Positions 31,529 to 41,710 of a stretch of 64,000 nucleotides of DNA are shown here, in pieces. Location of the stretch: positions 103,085-167,084 of the forward strand of contig NZ_BBXC01000007.1 in assembly GCF_001570525.1 (NCBI RefSeq), written 5' to 3'. Positions within the stretch are counted from its first letter, which is position 1; every line of letters begins with the position of its first letter. The translations under genes were made by a program, and so were the position numbers. The notes under the pieces are model-generated. The model ran no database searches and was not told where the DNA came from. It was given only the letters and a program-made list of their open reading frames with translations. This DNA is from Herbidospora sakaeratensis. Its GTDB lineage: Bacteria > Actinomycetota > Actinomycetes > Streptosporangiales > Streptosporangiaceae.

Positions 31529-32520
31529 CAGCGTCCCCACCGCAGGCCCGGGGTCTCCACCGGATGGTCCCAGAGCGAGGTCAGCTCGGCGTCGAGCAGG
31601 CAGGTCGTGATGGCGAAACCGGCCATGTCGAGGCTGGTCACGTAATTGCCGACCAGGCAGCGGGTGGCGGTCGCGCCCTTCTCGCGCAGGTAGGCGTCGA
31701 CCTCCCCGTAGGCCACGTAGAGCTCCATGAGGGGGGTCGCGCCCATGCCGTTCACCATCACCAGCACGTCGCCGGAGAACGGGAGGTCGGCGTCGATGGC
31801 GTCCATGGCCAGGCGGACGAGCTCCCTGGCCTCGCGGAAACCTCCGCGTGAGCGGCCCGGTTCGCCGTGGATGCCGATGCCGAGTTCGATCTCCGTGGGG
31901 CCCAGGTCGAAGGTCGGCTTGCCGACCGCGGGGACCGTACAGGCCGAGAACGCCACGCCGAACGAGCGGCTGCGGTCGTCGACCGTCCGGGCCATCGCGG
32001 CGACCGCCTCCAGGGGCGCGCCCTGTTCGGCCAGGGCGCCGGCCATCTTCTCGACGAACAGGGTCGCGCCGGTGCCGCGGCGGCCCGCCGTGTAGGTCGA
32101 ATCCTGGACGGCGACGTCGTCGTCGACCAGGACGCTCACCACCCGGGCCCCCTCGTCGGCGCACAGTTCGGCGGCCATCTCGAAGTTGAGCACGTCGCCG
32201 GTGTAGTTCTTGACGATGTGGAGCACCCCCGCGCCGCCGTCGACGGCCTTGGTGGCCTCGATCATCTGGTCGGGGACGGGGGAGGTGAAGACCTCGCCGG
32301 GGCAGGCGGCGTCGAGCATGCCGTAGCCGACGAAGCCCGCGTGCAGCGGTTCGTGGCCCGAGCCGCCGCCCGAGACCAGGCCCACCTTGCCCGGGGTGGG
32401 TCCGGCGGCGCGCAGCACGATCCGGTTCTCGACGTCGACGCGCAGCGACGGGTGGGCGGCGGCCATGCCCCTGAGCGTGTCGGGCACGACGTCGCCGACC
32501 GCGTTGATGAGTTTCTTCAC
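31528..32520 (-). CDS. dhaK: dihydroxyacetone kinase substrate-binding subunit DhaK
   Basis: A 330-residue DhaK that binds dihydroxyacetone covalently through the His in GIHGEPG; the other site motif is SGGGSGHEPLHAGFVG. VKNYTGDVLNFE is also typical. The GTG at 32520 is chosen because GGAGG lies five bases upstream and the protein then begins VKKLINAVGDVV like other DhaK; an ATG 12 codons earlier has no support and falls inside the upstream hairpin. Confidence 0.95.
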
Positions 32521-32537
32521 GTGCGCCTCCACGGCGA

Positions 32538-32567
32538 AAGGGGAAGCCGTTCTCACGGCTTCCCCTT
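32538..32567 (-). terminator. hairpin between sortase operon and dhaK
   Basis: A 13-bp perfect stem with TCTC loop (AAGGGGAAGCCGT with ACGGCTTCCCCTT), starting about 10 bases after the sortase stop on the minus strand and followed by TTTCGCC. It fits a terminator for the sortase operon. It also ends only eight bases before the dhaK ribosome site. Confidence 0.75.
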
Positions 32568-32575
32568 CCCGGCGA

Positions 32576-33133
32576 TCAGCGGGCGAACACCACGATGTTG
32601 TCGCGGTAGGAGCGCCGGCTGCGGTCGAACGTGCCGCCGCAGGTGATCAGCCTGAGCTGGGCGCCGCCGCCGGAGGCGTAGACCAGCTTGTTCGGGACGT
32701 TGTTCTTGGGATACCGGGCGACCCGGTAGACCGTGAAGGTCACGCTCGATCCGTCCGCGCGGTTGACGGTGATCTTGTGGCCGGCCCTCAGCTCCCGCAG
32801 CCGGTAGAAGACCGCCGGGCCCGACTTCGAGTCGACGTGCGCGGCGATGACCGCGACGCCCTTCTCACCCGGTTCCGGGCCCGACTTGTGCCAGCCCGCG
32901 ACGTCGAACCGCTTCGGGGCGATGAGCTTGCCCTTCTTGTCGAGCTTCAGCGGGATGATCGCGGAGTTGACCTTGATGGCCGGGATGCGGACCCGCGTCG
33001 GGTTCGCGACGTCCTCGCTAGCACTCACGGGGGCGACGGACGCCCGCGCCGGCGGTGCGCCCTCCCCGGCGCACGCCGCGAGCAGCAGCGCGCCGGCCAG
33101 AAAAGCTCCGGCTCTCATCGTGTACGTCTTCAC
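32576..33133 (-). CDS. class F sortase, probable lipoprotein
   Basis: A 185-residue sortase. The GTG start overlaps the stop of the repeat-protein gene (GTGA). An N-terminal hydrophobic stretch ends LLLAACAG, a good lipobox, so the enzyme may be lipid-anchored rather than held by an uncleaved helix. The catalytic set is His in VIAAHVDS, Cys in LRLITCGG and Arg in RSYRDNIVV. PTRVRIPAIKVNSAIIPL is the usual first strand region. Class F enzymes are typical of actinobacteria and their substrates are poorly known. It is the last gene of a five-gene operon. Confidence 0.9.
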   Translation of the reverse strand: MKTYTMRAGAFLAGALLLAACAGEGAPPARASVAPVSASEDVANPTRVRIPAIKVNSAIIPLKLDKKGKLIAPKRFDVAGWHKSGPEPGEKGVAVIAAHVDSKSGPAVFYRLRELRAGHKITVNRADGSSVTFTVYRVARYPKNNVPNKLVYASGGGAQLRLITCGGTFDRSRRSYRDNIVVFAR

Positions 33134-33735
33134 GACTCGGCGCCCTGACGACGCCGGGCCAGCACGATCAGACCCGTCACCGCGCCCAGGCCGGCCACCC
33201 CGGCGACGCCGAGCGGCACCCACGGGTTCGTGCCCTCCTCGGCCGAGACGAACCGCAGATCGGCCGCGCCGCCCATACCGGTGTCCACGCCCCCGCTGGG
33301 CCGGTCGTCATCGTCGTCGTCCTGCGTGCCGCCCGCGCCGGTGTCGACGCCGCCGCGCGGCCGGTCGTCATCGTCGTCGTCGGACGCGCCGCCCTTGCCC
33401 GTCTCCACGCCGCCTCGGGGGCGGTCGTCGTCGTCATCGTCGTCGTCGGAGGTGCCGCCGGCCCCGGTCTCGACGCCGCCGCGAGCGCGGTCGTCGTCGT
33501 CATCGTCATCGTCCGACGTGCCGCCCTTGCCGGTTTCCACGCCGCCTCGGGGGCGGTCGTCGTCATCGTCGCCGCCCTGGCGGTCGTCATCGTCGTCGTC
33601 GCGGGAGTCGTCGTCCGCGACCGTGGCCGTCCACGTCGGGGACGCGTGGGCGGCGGCCGGGAGGGCGGCGGTCGCGCCGCCCACCGTGGCGAAGGCGGCG
33701 AGGGCCAGGAGGGCTCGGCGTGCTTCGAGGTTCAT
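33130..33735 (-). CDS. Asp-rich repeat surface protein, putative substrate of the adjacent sortase
   Basis: A 201-residue secreted protein: signal peptide (1-31, AHA), five tandem repeats between about residues 56 and 158, a linker, a transmembrane helix (about 173-193) and the tail ARRRQGAES. Each repeat is a run of 5-8 Asp followed by R(P/A)(R/S)GGV(E/D)TGxGG. There is no LPXTG. The layout of signal peptide, C-terminal helix and positive tail is that of a sortase substrate. Its stop overlaps the sortase start, and the RR gene lies upstream by 80 bases. Confidence 0.85.
   Translation of the reverse strand: MNLEARRALLALAAFATVGGATAALPAAAHASPTWTATVADDDSRDDDDDDRQGGDDDDDRPRGGVETGKGGTSDDDDDDDDRARGGVETGAGGTSDDDDDDDDRPRGGVETGKGGASDDDDDDRPRGGVDTGAGGTQDDDDDDRPSGGVDTGMGGAADLRFVSAEEGTNPWVPLGVAGVAGLGAVTGLIVLARRRQGAES
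33262..33570 (-). repeat. five tandem repeats, poly-Asp plus GGV(E/D)TGxGG
   Basis: Five coding repeats of 60-66 bases. The GGVxTGxGG motif falls at residues 64-72, 86-94, 108-116, 128-136 and 148-156, so the period is 22, 22, 20, 20 residues. The poly-Asp part is made of alternating gac/gat codons (read as gtc/atc on the plus strand), which may be prone to slippage. Confidence 0.92.
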
Positions 33736-33814
33736 CTCAGCTCCCTGTTCGGGTTCGTGTTCCGGTGCTGAGATCAGCCTCCTGAGCGGGGGTTGGGGGT
33801 CTCTGAGAGCCGGG

Positions 33815-34477
33815 TTAGAGGGATCTCATGCGGTAGCCGGTGCCGCGTACCGTCTCGATGCGGTCGGAGCCGATCTTGCGGCGGAGGTAGCGCACGTAGA
33901 CGTCCACGACGTTCGAGCCCGGGTCGAAGTCGAAGCCCCAGACCTGGCTGAGCAGTTGTTCCCGCGACAGGACCTGCTCGGGATGCCGGAAGAACGCCTC
34001 GGCCAGCGCGAACTCCCGGGTCGACAGGTCGATGGAGCGTTCCCCCGCGTGGGCGCGGCGGGTGCGCAGGTCGAGGGCCAGGTCGCCGACGCGGAGCACG
34101 GTCGCCTCGGGGGCGCGTTCGCTGCGCAGCCGCAGGCGGACCCGGGCCAGCAGTTCCTCGAACGCGAACGGCTTGGCGATGTAGTCGTCGGCGCCGCCCT
34201 CCAGGCCCGCGACGGTGTCGCCGACGCTGTCGCGGGCGGTCAGGATGATCACGGGGATCTCGGCGCGGGCCGCGCGCAACCGCCGTAAGACGGTGAAGCC
34301 GTCGCTCAGCGGCAGGCCGATGTCGAGGATCATCAGGTCGTGGTTCCCGGTCCGGGCGTGCTCGTAGGCGGCCAGGCCGTCGGTCACCACCGTGGTGACG
34401 AAACCGCTGGCCCGCAGGCCCTTCTCCAGGAACGCGGCGATGCGGTCCTCGTCCTCGGCGATCAGGATGCTGTTCAC
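33815..34477 (-). CDS. OmpR/PhoB-family response regulator
   Basis: A 220-residue regulator with receiver domain ([17 protein letters not shown]; phosphoacceptor in [14 protein letters not shown]; Lys in [15 protein letters not shown]) and a C-terminal winged helix ([44 protein letters not shown]). Its ATG overlaps the kinase stop. It lies directly upstream of the repeat protein and sortase, so it may control them. Confidence 0.93.
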   Translation of the reverse strand: MNSILIAEDEDRIAAFLEKGLRASGFVTTVVTDGLAAYEHARTGNHDLMILDIGLPLSDGFTVLRRLRAARAEIPVIILTARDSVGDTVAGLEGGADDYIAKPFAFEELLARVRLRLRSERAPEATVLRVGDLALDLRTRRAHAGERSIDLSTREFALAEAFFRHPEQVLSREQLLSQVWGFDFDPGSNVVDVYVRYLRRKIGSDRIETVRGTGYRMRSL

Positions 34478-35868
34478 GCCATCTCCATCTTCTCCGCCAC
34501 CATCGGGAACGTCAGGACGAACTGGGCGCCCCCGCCGGGGGCGTCCATCACGAAAACGCGGCCGTCGTGCGCCTCGGCGATCGACCGCACGATCGACAGG
34601 CCCAGGCCCGAGCCCTCACCCGCGATGCGGGCGCGTTCGAACCGCTGGAAGATGCGTTCGCGGTCTTCCACCGGCACCCCCGGGCCGCTGTCGCGCACCC
34701 ACAACACGACGTGCCCGTCGCGCACCGCCGAGCCGACCGCGACGAGGTCGCCCTCCCGCGTGTGGCGCACCGCGTTTGCCGTGAGCTGCATCAACGCCTG
34801 GGTGAGCCGCTGCTGGTCGGCGACCGCGTACTCCTCGGCGACCTCGTCGACGCGCCACTTGCGGTCGGCCAGGCCGCGGGCGCGGGCCACCACGGCCACC
34901 GGGAGCTCGGCCAGCTCGACCGGCTCCAGGGTGAGGAAGTTGGGCTGGCCCGCCTTGGCGAGCGTCAGCAGGTCGTCGACCAGGCGGTTCATCCGGATCA
35001 GCTCGTCGTTGACGAGGGCCAGGGTGTCGCGCTGGTCGTGCGGGTCGTCGCCCATCAGCTCCAGGTGGCCCCGGATGACGGTGATGGGGGTGCGCAGTTC
35101 GTGGCCGGCGTCGTCGGCGAACTTGCGCTGCGCGGCGAACGCCTGGTCGAGCCGGTCGAGCATGTGGTTGAAGGTGGCCGCCAGCGCCGCCACGTCGTCG
35201 TTGCCGGTCACCTCCAGCCGCCGGGTCAGGTCGGAGCTGTCGGAGATGGCCTCGGCCGTCTGGCGCACCAGGCGGATGGGGGCCAGCACCCGTCCGGCGA
35301 CGAACCACCCGGCCGCGCCCGCGAGCGTCAGCGCCGCCAGGCCGGTGATCGCCAGGACCTGCACCGACGCCACGACCTCCTCGCGGTGGCGGTCGTAGAA
35401 GACGGCCACGACGAACTGGCCGATCGCGGGGTCGCCGGTGATCTGGACGGGGATCGCCGCGTAGCGCACCCGTCCGGCCGTGCTGTCGGTCCAGCCGGCC
35501 ACCGGCCGGTCGGTGACGCCGGCGACCTTCCGCACGAGGTCTTCATCGGCGTCGAGCGCGGCCGGGGGACGGTCGCCGCCGGGGATCGACTCGATGCGGC
35601 CGCCGACGACCGTGAAGTAGGTCTCCCACCGGTCGGGCGGGTTCACCGACAACCAGCCGTCGAGCAGCGTCTTCACGCTGGCGGGCGGGCCGCCGGCGGT
35701 CTCGTTGGCGACGTGCCGGCGCAGCTTCTCGGTCTCGTTCTCCAGTTCGGCGCTGACGCGGGCGTCCAGGCGGCTGAGCAGGATGCTCCACGTCGCCGAC
35801 AACGACACCGACAGGGCCAGCGCCACCAGGAAGAGCATCCAGCCCACGATCCGGGCACGGGCGCTCAT
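34474..35868 (-). CDS. two-component sensor histidine kinase (HisKA type)
   Basis: A 464-residue kinase. Transmembrane segment 1 is near residues 10-30 and segment 2 near 175-195, enclosing an extracytoplasmic sensor of about 145 residues. A HAMP domain follows ([17 protein letters not shown]), then HisKA with [20 protein letters not shown] and HATPase_c ([38 protein letters not shown]). It is the second gene of the sortase operon. The signal is unknown. Confidence 0.93.
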   Translation of the reverse strand: MSARARIVGWMLFLVALALSVSLSATWSILLSRLDARVSAELENETEKLRRHVANETAGGPPASVKTLLDGWLSVNPPDRWETYFTVVGGRIESIPGGDRPPAALDADEDLVRKVAGVTDRPVAGWTDSTAGRVRYAAIPVQITGDPAIGQFVVAVFYDRHREEVVASVQVLAITGLAALTLAGAAGWFVAGRVLAPIRLVRQTAEAISDSSDLTRRLEVTGNDDVAALAATFNHMLDRLDQAFAAQRKFADDAGHELRTPITVIRGHLELMGDDPHDQRDTLALVNDELIRMNRLVDDLLTLAKAGQPNFLTLEPVELAELPVAVVARARGLADRKWRVDEVAEEYAVADQQRLTQALMQLTANAVRHTREGDLVAVGSAVRDGHVVLWVRDSGPGVPVEDRERIFQRFERARIAGEGSGLGLSIVRSIAEAHDGRVFVMDAPGGGAQFVLTFPMVAEKMEMA

Positions 35869-35880
35869 CGCACCCCGCGA

Positions 35881-36162
35881 TCAGTCGTCGTCACCGTCAT
35901 CGTCGTCGTCATCTCCGTCGTCGTCGTCCCCGCCCTGCTTCGGGGGTGGCGGTTTGACCGGTTCACCACGAGTCTTCTTCGCCGGGGACGTCGAGGGGCG
36001 GGGGCTGGGTTCCTTCGCGGGCGCGGACGGCTCGGCCGTGACGACGACGGGGCCGCCCAGCTGGGGGCCGTCGTCGCCGAACGCCGCGAAGACGCCGGAC
36101 ACGGCCAGCGCGGCGACCACCGCCCCGGCGATCAGCAACAGCACCGACACCCTGCGACCCAT
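35881..36162 (-). CDS. small single-pass membrane protein with acidic tail
   Basis: A 93-residue protein: MGRRVSVLLLIAGAVVAALA is a signal anchor or signal peptide, then a Pro/Ser/Lys-rich linker (EPSPRPSTSPAKKTRGEP) and a C-terminal tail of Asp and Gly only (DDDDGDDDDDDGDDD). The tail resembles the poly-Asp runs of the repeat protein three genes later. It starts the operon, 12 bases before the kinase. ATG 36162 is preferred over an ATG 20 codons upstream because the latter adds non-secretory residues. It could bind divalent cations and feed the kinase; this is a guess. Confidence 0.65.
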   Translation of the reverse strand: MGRRVSVLLLIAGAVVAALAVSGVFAAFGDDGPQLGGPVVVTAEPSAPAKEPSPRPSTSPAKKTRGEPVKPPPPKQGGDDDDGDDDDDDGDDD

Positions 36163-36282
36163 GGCCCCAGTCTCGGGCCGTTTCGGGAGAACATCATGGG
36201 AGCACGATGAGAAGACTCTCATCTTCCCCGCGCCGCCGAACCTGTAGGAAGATCACCGCAAGCTCATGGAAAGGGTTCTCTC

Positions 36283-37056
36283 ATGTCGGTGCTGCGTGAT
36301 CTCGTCGAAGGCATCCAGGGCGGTTCGATCGAGGTGATCGACCTGACCGCGCCGCTGGCCGAGTCGACCCCGATCCTGATGCTGCCCGAGCCGTTCGGAA
36401 ACACCGTGCCGTTCACGCTGCAGGAGATCAGCCGGTACGACGACCGCGGCCCCGGCTGGTACTGGAACAACATCTCGACCGGCGAGCACACCGGCACCCA
36501 CTTCGACGCGCCGATCCACTGGGTCACCGCCCGCGATGGCGAGGACGTCTCGCAGGTCGCCCCCTCGAAGCTGCTCGCGCCCGCCGTGGTGCTCGACTTC
36601 GCCGCCCAGGCCGCCGCCGACCCCGACTTCCTGCTGGAGATCGACCACGTGAAGGCGTGGGAGGCCGAGCACGGGCCGCTGCCCGACGGCGGCTGGCTGC
36701 TCTACCGGACCGGCTGGGACGTGCGCGCCCACGACCAGGCCGAGTTCCTCAACGCGAACGAGACCGGCCCGCACACGCCCGGCGTCTCGGTCGAGTGCGC
36801 CCGCTACCTGGCCGAGCAGACCCCGATCGTCGGGCTCGGCGTCGAGACGGTGGGCACCGACGCGGGTGCGGCGCACTCCTTCGACCCGGCCTTCCCGTGC
36901 CACTCGTTCCTGCTCGGCGCCGGGAAGTACGGCCTGACCCAGCTCCGCAACCTCGACCGGCTGCCGGTCACCGGGGCCGTGGTGGTCGCGCCGCCGCTGC
37001 CGATCGCGGGCGGGTCGGGGTCGCCGGTCCGGGTGCTGGCCCTGGTCGAGCGGTGA
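36283..37056 (+). CDS. cyclase family protein (kynurenine formamidase-like metal hydrolase)
   Basis: A 257-residue member of the cyclase family (PF04199). The metal motif is GEHTGTHFDAPIHW near residue 70, the usual HxGTHxDxPxH, and the strand IVGLGVETVGTD follows, with a later H in SFDPAFPCHSFLLGAG. Members hydrolyse aryl formamides or lactam-like rings. It overlaps the following TPP enzyme by four bases (GTGA), so the two are probably in one pathway, perhaps degradation of a cyclic compound. Confidence 0.88.
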   Translation: MSVLRDLVEGIQGGSIEVIDLTAPLAESTPILMLPEPFGNTVPFTLQEISRYDDRGPGWYWNNISTGEHTGTHFDAPIHWVTARDGEDVSQVAPSKLLAPAVVLDFAAQAAADPDFLLEIDHVKAWEAEHGPLPDGGWLLYRTGWDVRAHDQAEFLNANETGPHTPGVSVECARYLAEQTPIVGLGVETVGTDAGAAHSFDPAFPCHSFLLGAGKYGLTQLRNLDRLPVTGAVVVAPPLPIAGGSGSPVRVLALVER

Positions 37057-38747
37057 GGCGAGACGCGGACGGCCGAAGGCCGGTCGTGGCTCGCGCCGTG
37101 AACCCGCCCGAAGTCCACGTCGACGAGGCCATCGGGCGGGCGCTGGCGGCAGAAGGCGTCCGTACGGTCTTCGGCGTCGTCGGCTCCGGCAACTTCCACG
37201 TGACCAACGCCCTCGTGGCCGGGGGAGCACGCTACGTCGCGGCCCGCCACGAGGGCGGCGCCGCCACCATGGCCGACGCCTACGCCCGCATGTCGGGCGA
37301 GGTCGGCGTGGTGACCGTGCACCAGGGTCCGGGGCTGACCAACCTGATCACCGGGCTGGCCGAGGCGGCCAAGAGCCGCACCCCGCTGCTCGTGCTGGCC
37401 GGCGAGGTGACCTCGCCCCTGTCCAACTTCTGGGTCGACCAGGCGGCGCTCGCCCAGGCGGTCGGGGCCCTCTCGGGCCGGATCACGTCGGGGGAGACGG
37501 CCGTCGCGGAGGCCGTCGCGGCCTATCGCCTGGCCCGGCGGGAGCGGCGGGCCGTGCTGCTGAACCTGCCCCTCGACGTGCAGAGCCACCAGGCCGGGGA
37601 CCTGCCCGCCGAGGCACTCCCCGCCGGGCCGCCGGAGGACACTCCGGTCGTGGCCGCCGACCTCGGCACGGTCGAGCGGCTGGCCGAGGTGCTCGCCGCC
37701 GCCGAGCGGCCGGTCTTCGTGGCCGGACGCGGGGCCCGGCACGCGCGCCGCGAGCTGGAACTGCTGGGCGAGCGCACCGGGGCGCTGCTGGCCACCTCGG
37801 CCGTCGCGCGCGGGTTGTTCAAGGGCAACCCCTGGGACCTGGACGTCTCGGGCGGCTTCGCCACGCCGCTCGCGGCCGAGCTCATCCGCGACGCCGACCT
37901 CATCGTGGGCTGGGGGTGCGCGCTGAACATGTGGACGATGCGGCACGGCGCGCTCATCGCCCCCACGGCCACCGTGGTGCAGGTCGACCTCGACGCCTCG
38001 GCGCTGGGCGCGCACCGGTCGGTGAGCTTCGGGGTCGTCGGGGAGGTGGCGGGGTGTGCGACAGCCGTAACGGAACTGATCGGGGCTCAGCGCGACGGAT
38101 ACCGGAGCGATGAGCTGGCCGCCCGCATCGCGGCCGGACGGCGCTGGCAGGACGTCGCCTACGACGACGAGAGCGGCGCGGGGCGCATCGACCCCCGCAC
38201 CCTGACGATCCGGCTCGACGAACTGCTGCCGGCCGACCGGATCGTGTCGGTCGACTCGGGCAACTTCATGGGATATCCGGCGATGTTCCTGGACGTGCCC
38301 GACGAGCACGGGTTCTGCTTCACCCAGTCGTTCCAGTCGATCGGGCTGGGCCTGGCCACCGCGATCGGCGCGGCGCTCGCCCGGCCCGACCGGCTGCCCG
38401 TCGCGGCGCTCGGCGACGGCGGCGCGCTCATGGGCGTCGCGGAGCTCGAAACGGTGGTGCGGCTGGGGCTGCCGATGGTCGTCGTGGTGTACGACGACGA
38501 GGGCTACGGCGCGGAGGTCCACCACTTCCACGGGGCTCCGCACGACACCGTCACCTTCCCGCCGGTCGACCTCGCCGCCATCGGGCGCGGGTTCGGCTGC
38601 GCGGCCGTCACGGTCACCTCCGCCGCCGATCTCGATGCGGTGCGTGAGTGGCTCGACGGGCCGCGTGACCTGCCGCTTCTCGTGCACGCGAAGGTGACGC
38701 GGGAACGCGGCTCGTGGTGGCTGGAGGAGGCGTTCAGAGGGCACTGA
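37053..38747 (+). CDS. thiamine pyrophosphate-dependent enzyme (acetolactate synthase-like)
   Basis: About 564 residues with the three domains of the POX/ALS family: N-terminal PYR domain (VRTVFGVVGSGNFHVTNAL; the catalytic Glu in RHEGGAATMADAYARMSG), a central domain and a C-terminal PP domain (GDGGALMGVAELETVVRLGLPMVVVVYDD, where GDG and the later Asp/Asn bind Mg-TPP). Real acetolactate synthase is unlikely because there is no small subunit nearby; a decarboxylase, lyase or hydrolase role with the cyclase is possible. The GTG overlapping the cyclase stop is taken as start; GTG at 37086 or 37098 are alternatives. Confidence 0.88.
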   Translation: MRRDADGRRPVVARAVNPPEVHVDEAIGRALAAEGVRTVFGVVGSGNFHVTNALVAGGARYVAARHEGGAATMADAYARMSGEVGVVTVHQGPGLTNLITGLAEAAKSRTPLLVLAGEVTSPLSNFWVDQAALAQAVGALSGRITSGETAVAEAVAAYRLARRERRAVLLNLPLDVQSHQAGDLPAEALPAGPPEDTPVVAADLGTVERLAEVLAAAERPVFVAGRGARHARRELELLGERTGALLATSAVARGLFKGNPWDLDVSGGFATPLAAELIRDADLIVGWGCALNMWTMRHGALIAPTATVVQVDLDASALGAHRSVSFGVVGEVAGCATAVTELIGAQRDGYRSDELAARIAAGRRWQDVAYDDESGAGRIDPRTLTIRLDELLPADRIVSVDSGNFMGYPAMFLDVPDEHGFCFTQSFQSIGLGLATAIGAALARPDRLPVAALGDGGALMGVAELETVVRLGLPMVVVVYDDEGYGAEVHHFHGAPHDTVTFPPVDLAAIGRGFGCAAVTVTSAADLDAVREWLDGPRDLPLLVHAKVTRERGSWWLEEAFRGH

Positions 38748-38775
38748 CCCGGCGTGCGTAGGTTACGGTTCTCGC

Positions 38776-39525
38776 ATGGCTGAGCGCGTGTATCCCCCGG
38801 TGATCGGGGCCGCCCTGACGATGTTCAAGGTCCTCGGAATGAAGATCGAGATCGAGGGCGCCGAAAACATCCCGACCACCGGCGGGGCGGTCCTCGTCAG
38901 CAACCACATCAGCTATCTCGACTTCATCTTCGCCGGGTTCGCGGCGCGGCCGTCGCGGCGGCTGGTGCGGTTCATGGCCAAGAAGGAGGTCTTCGACCAC
39001 CGGATCTCCGGGCCGCTGATGCGGGGCATGCACCACATCCCGGTCGACCGCGCAGAGGGCGCCGGGGCCTACATCGCCGCGCTCAAGGCCCTCAAGGCGG
39101 GCGAGGTGGTGGGCGTGTTCGCCGAGGCGACCATCAGCCGGTCGTTCACCGTCAAGGACATCAAGAACGGCGCGGTCCGCATGGCCGCCGCCACCAACGT
39201 GCCGCTGATCCCGATCTCGTTGTGGGGCACCCAGCGGTTGTGGACGAAGGGCCGCCCGCGCAAGATCATGCAGCGGAACATCCCGGTCACCATCTCGATC
39301 GGCGAGCCGATGCGCCCGCAACGCCGCGAGGACATGGACGCCGCCACCGCCGAACTGCACCGCCGTCTGTCGGAGCTGGTCGACAAGGCGCAGCGGTCCT
39401 ACCGCGACGACGGAACCGGCACCTGGTGGCAGCCCGCCCATCTCGGCGGCACGGCCCCGACCCCCGAAGAGGCGGCGGCGATGGACGAGGCGGAGCGCAA
39501 GGAACGCGAGAACCGCGACGACTGA
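38776..39525 (+). CDS. lysophospholipid (1-acylglycerol-3-phosphate) acyltransferase
   Basis: A 249-residue PlsC-type acyltransferase. NHISYLD is the HX4D motif near residue 42, GVFAEATISRS stands at the FPEGTR position, and VPLIPISLWGTQRLW is motif IV. It would make phosphatidic acid or modify a related lipid. TACGGT at 38764-38769 lies six bases before the ATG and suggests a leaderless transcript. The 20 C-terminal residues are highly charged. Confidence 0.88.
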   Translation: MAERVYPPVIGAALTMFKVLGMKIEIEGAENIPTTGGAVLVSNHISYLDFIFAGFAARPSRRLVRFMAKKEVFDHRISGPLMRGMHHIPVDRAEGAGAYIAALKALKAGEVVGVFAEATISRSFTVKDIKNGAVRMAAATNVPLIPISLWGTQRLWTKGRPRKIMQRNIPVTISIGEPMRPQRREDMDAATAELHRRLSELVDKAQRSYRDDGTGTWWQPAHLGGTAPTPEEAAAMDEAERKERENRDD

Positions 39526-41015
<1,490 letters not shown>

Positions 41016-41028
41016 TACGGTTGCTTGC

Positions 41029-41247
41029 ATGCCGCCCGAACTCAGTGATCCCGCCGACGCCCTGGCCGCCGTGGCCGCGCTCCGCCGGCTCGCCGACCAG
41101 CTGGAGGAGGCCGCCGTCGAGCAGGCCATGCGCGACGGATGGAGCTGGCCCGAAGTGGCCGAGGCGTTGGGCATCACCCGCCAGGCGGTCCACAAGAAAC
41201 ACGCCAAACGGCTCATCGAAGCCGGTGTGTCCCTGAGGAGGCGCTGA
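41029..41247 (+). CDS. small helix-turn-helix DNA-binding protein
   Basis: A 72-residue protein. An N-terminal helix rich in Ala/Leu is followed by DGWSWPEVAEALGITRQAVHKKHAKRL, a sigma-region-4-like or HTH_38-type helix-turn-helix. Such proteins are paired with stand-alone Clp-N proteins in actinobacteria. It ends one base before the next gene. Likely it binds the perfect palindrome in front of it. Confidence 0.8.
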   Translation: MPPELSDPADALAAVAALRRLADQLEEAAVEQAMRDGWSWPEVAEALGITRQAVHKKHAKRLIEAGVSLRRR

Positions 41248-41248
41248 C

Positions 41249-41710
41249 GTGGCCGCCATCGACCACTACCTGAACTCCGTCATCGAGCAGGCGCGCCTTG
41301 CGGCCTTCGACGACGGCTCGGCCACCCTGGAGGCCCACCACCTGCTGCTCGGCATCGCCGTCGCGGGCGAGAACGCCGAGCTCATCGCGGCCGGCCTCGG
41401 CCACGACCAGATCCGCGCCGCGCTCCAGGGGGAGTTCGAGCACAGCCTCCAGACGGTGGGGGTGTCGGCGGCGGCCTACCGCCTGCCGAAGCCGACCCGC
41501 GTGGGCGACCCGCCGACCACCCTGGGGGCGTCGGCCAAGCTCGCGTTCGACCGCGCCTTCTCCTGGGCGCGCAGGAAGAAGGACCTGCGGCCGGTCCACC
41601 TGCTGCTCGGCATCCTGCAGGCCGAGATCGGCACCGTGCCCCGGGCGCTGGCCCTGGCCGGGTTCGACCGGGCCGCCCTGATCGCCCGCTTCTCCGGGGA
41701 CGCCGCGTGA
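41249..41710 (+). CDS. stand-alone Clp N-terminal (R) domain protein
   Basis: A 153-residue protein made of two Clp repeats: LEAHHLLLGIAVAGENAELIAAGLGHDQIRAAL and PVHLLLGILQAEIGTVPRALALAG with KLAFDRAFSWARRK between. There is no ATPase module. It may act as an adaptor or sensor for protein quality control. GTG start with GAGGAG upstream. Stop and next start overlap (GTGA), so the hydrolase is coupled. Confidence 0.85.
   Translation: MAAIDHYLNSVIEQARLAAFDDGSATLEAHHLLLGIAVAGENAELIAAGLGHDQIRAALQGEFEHSLQTVGVSAAAYRLPKPTRVGDPPTTLGASAKLAFDRAFSWARRKKDLRPVHLLLGILQAEIGTVPRALALAGFDRAALIARFSGDAA

Noticed and set aside
33130-33735. LPXTG-type sorting signal in the repeat protein
   Set aside because: No LPXTG-like pentapeptide occurs before the C-terminal helix; only the GGVxTGxGG motif is there.
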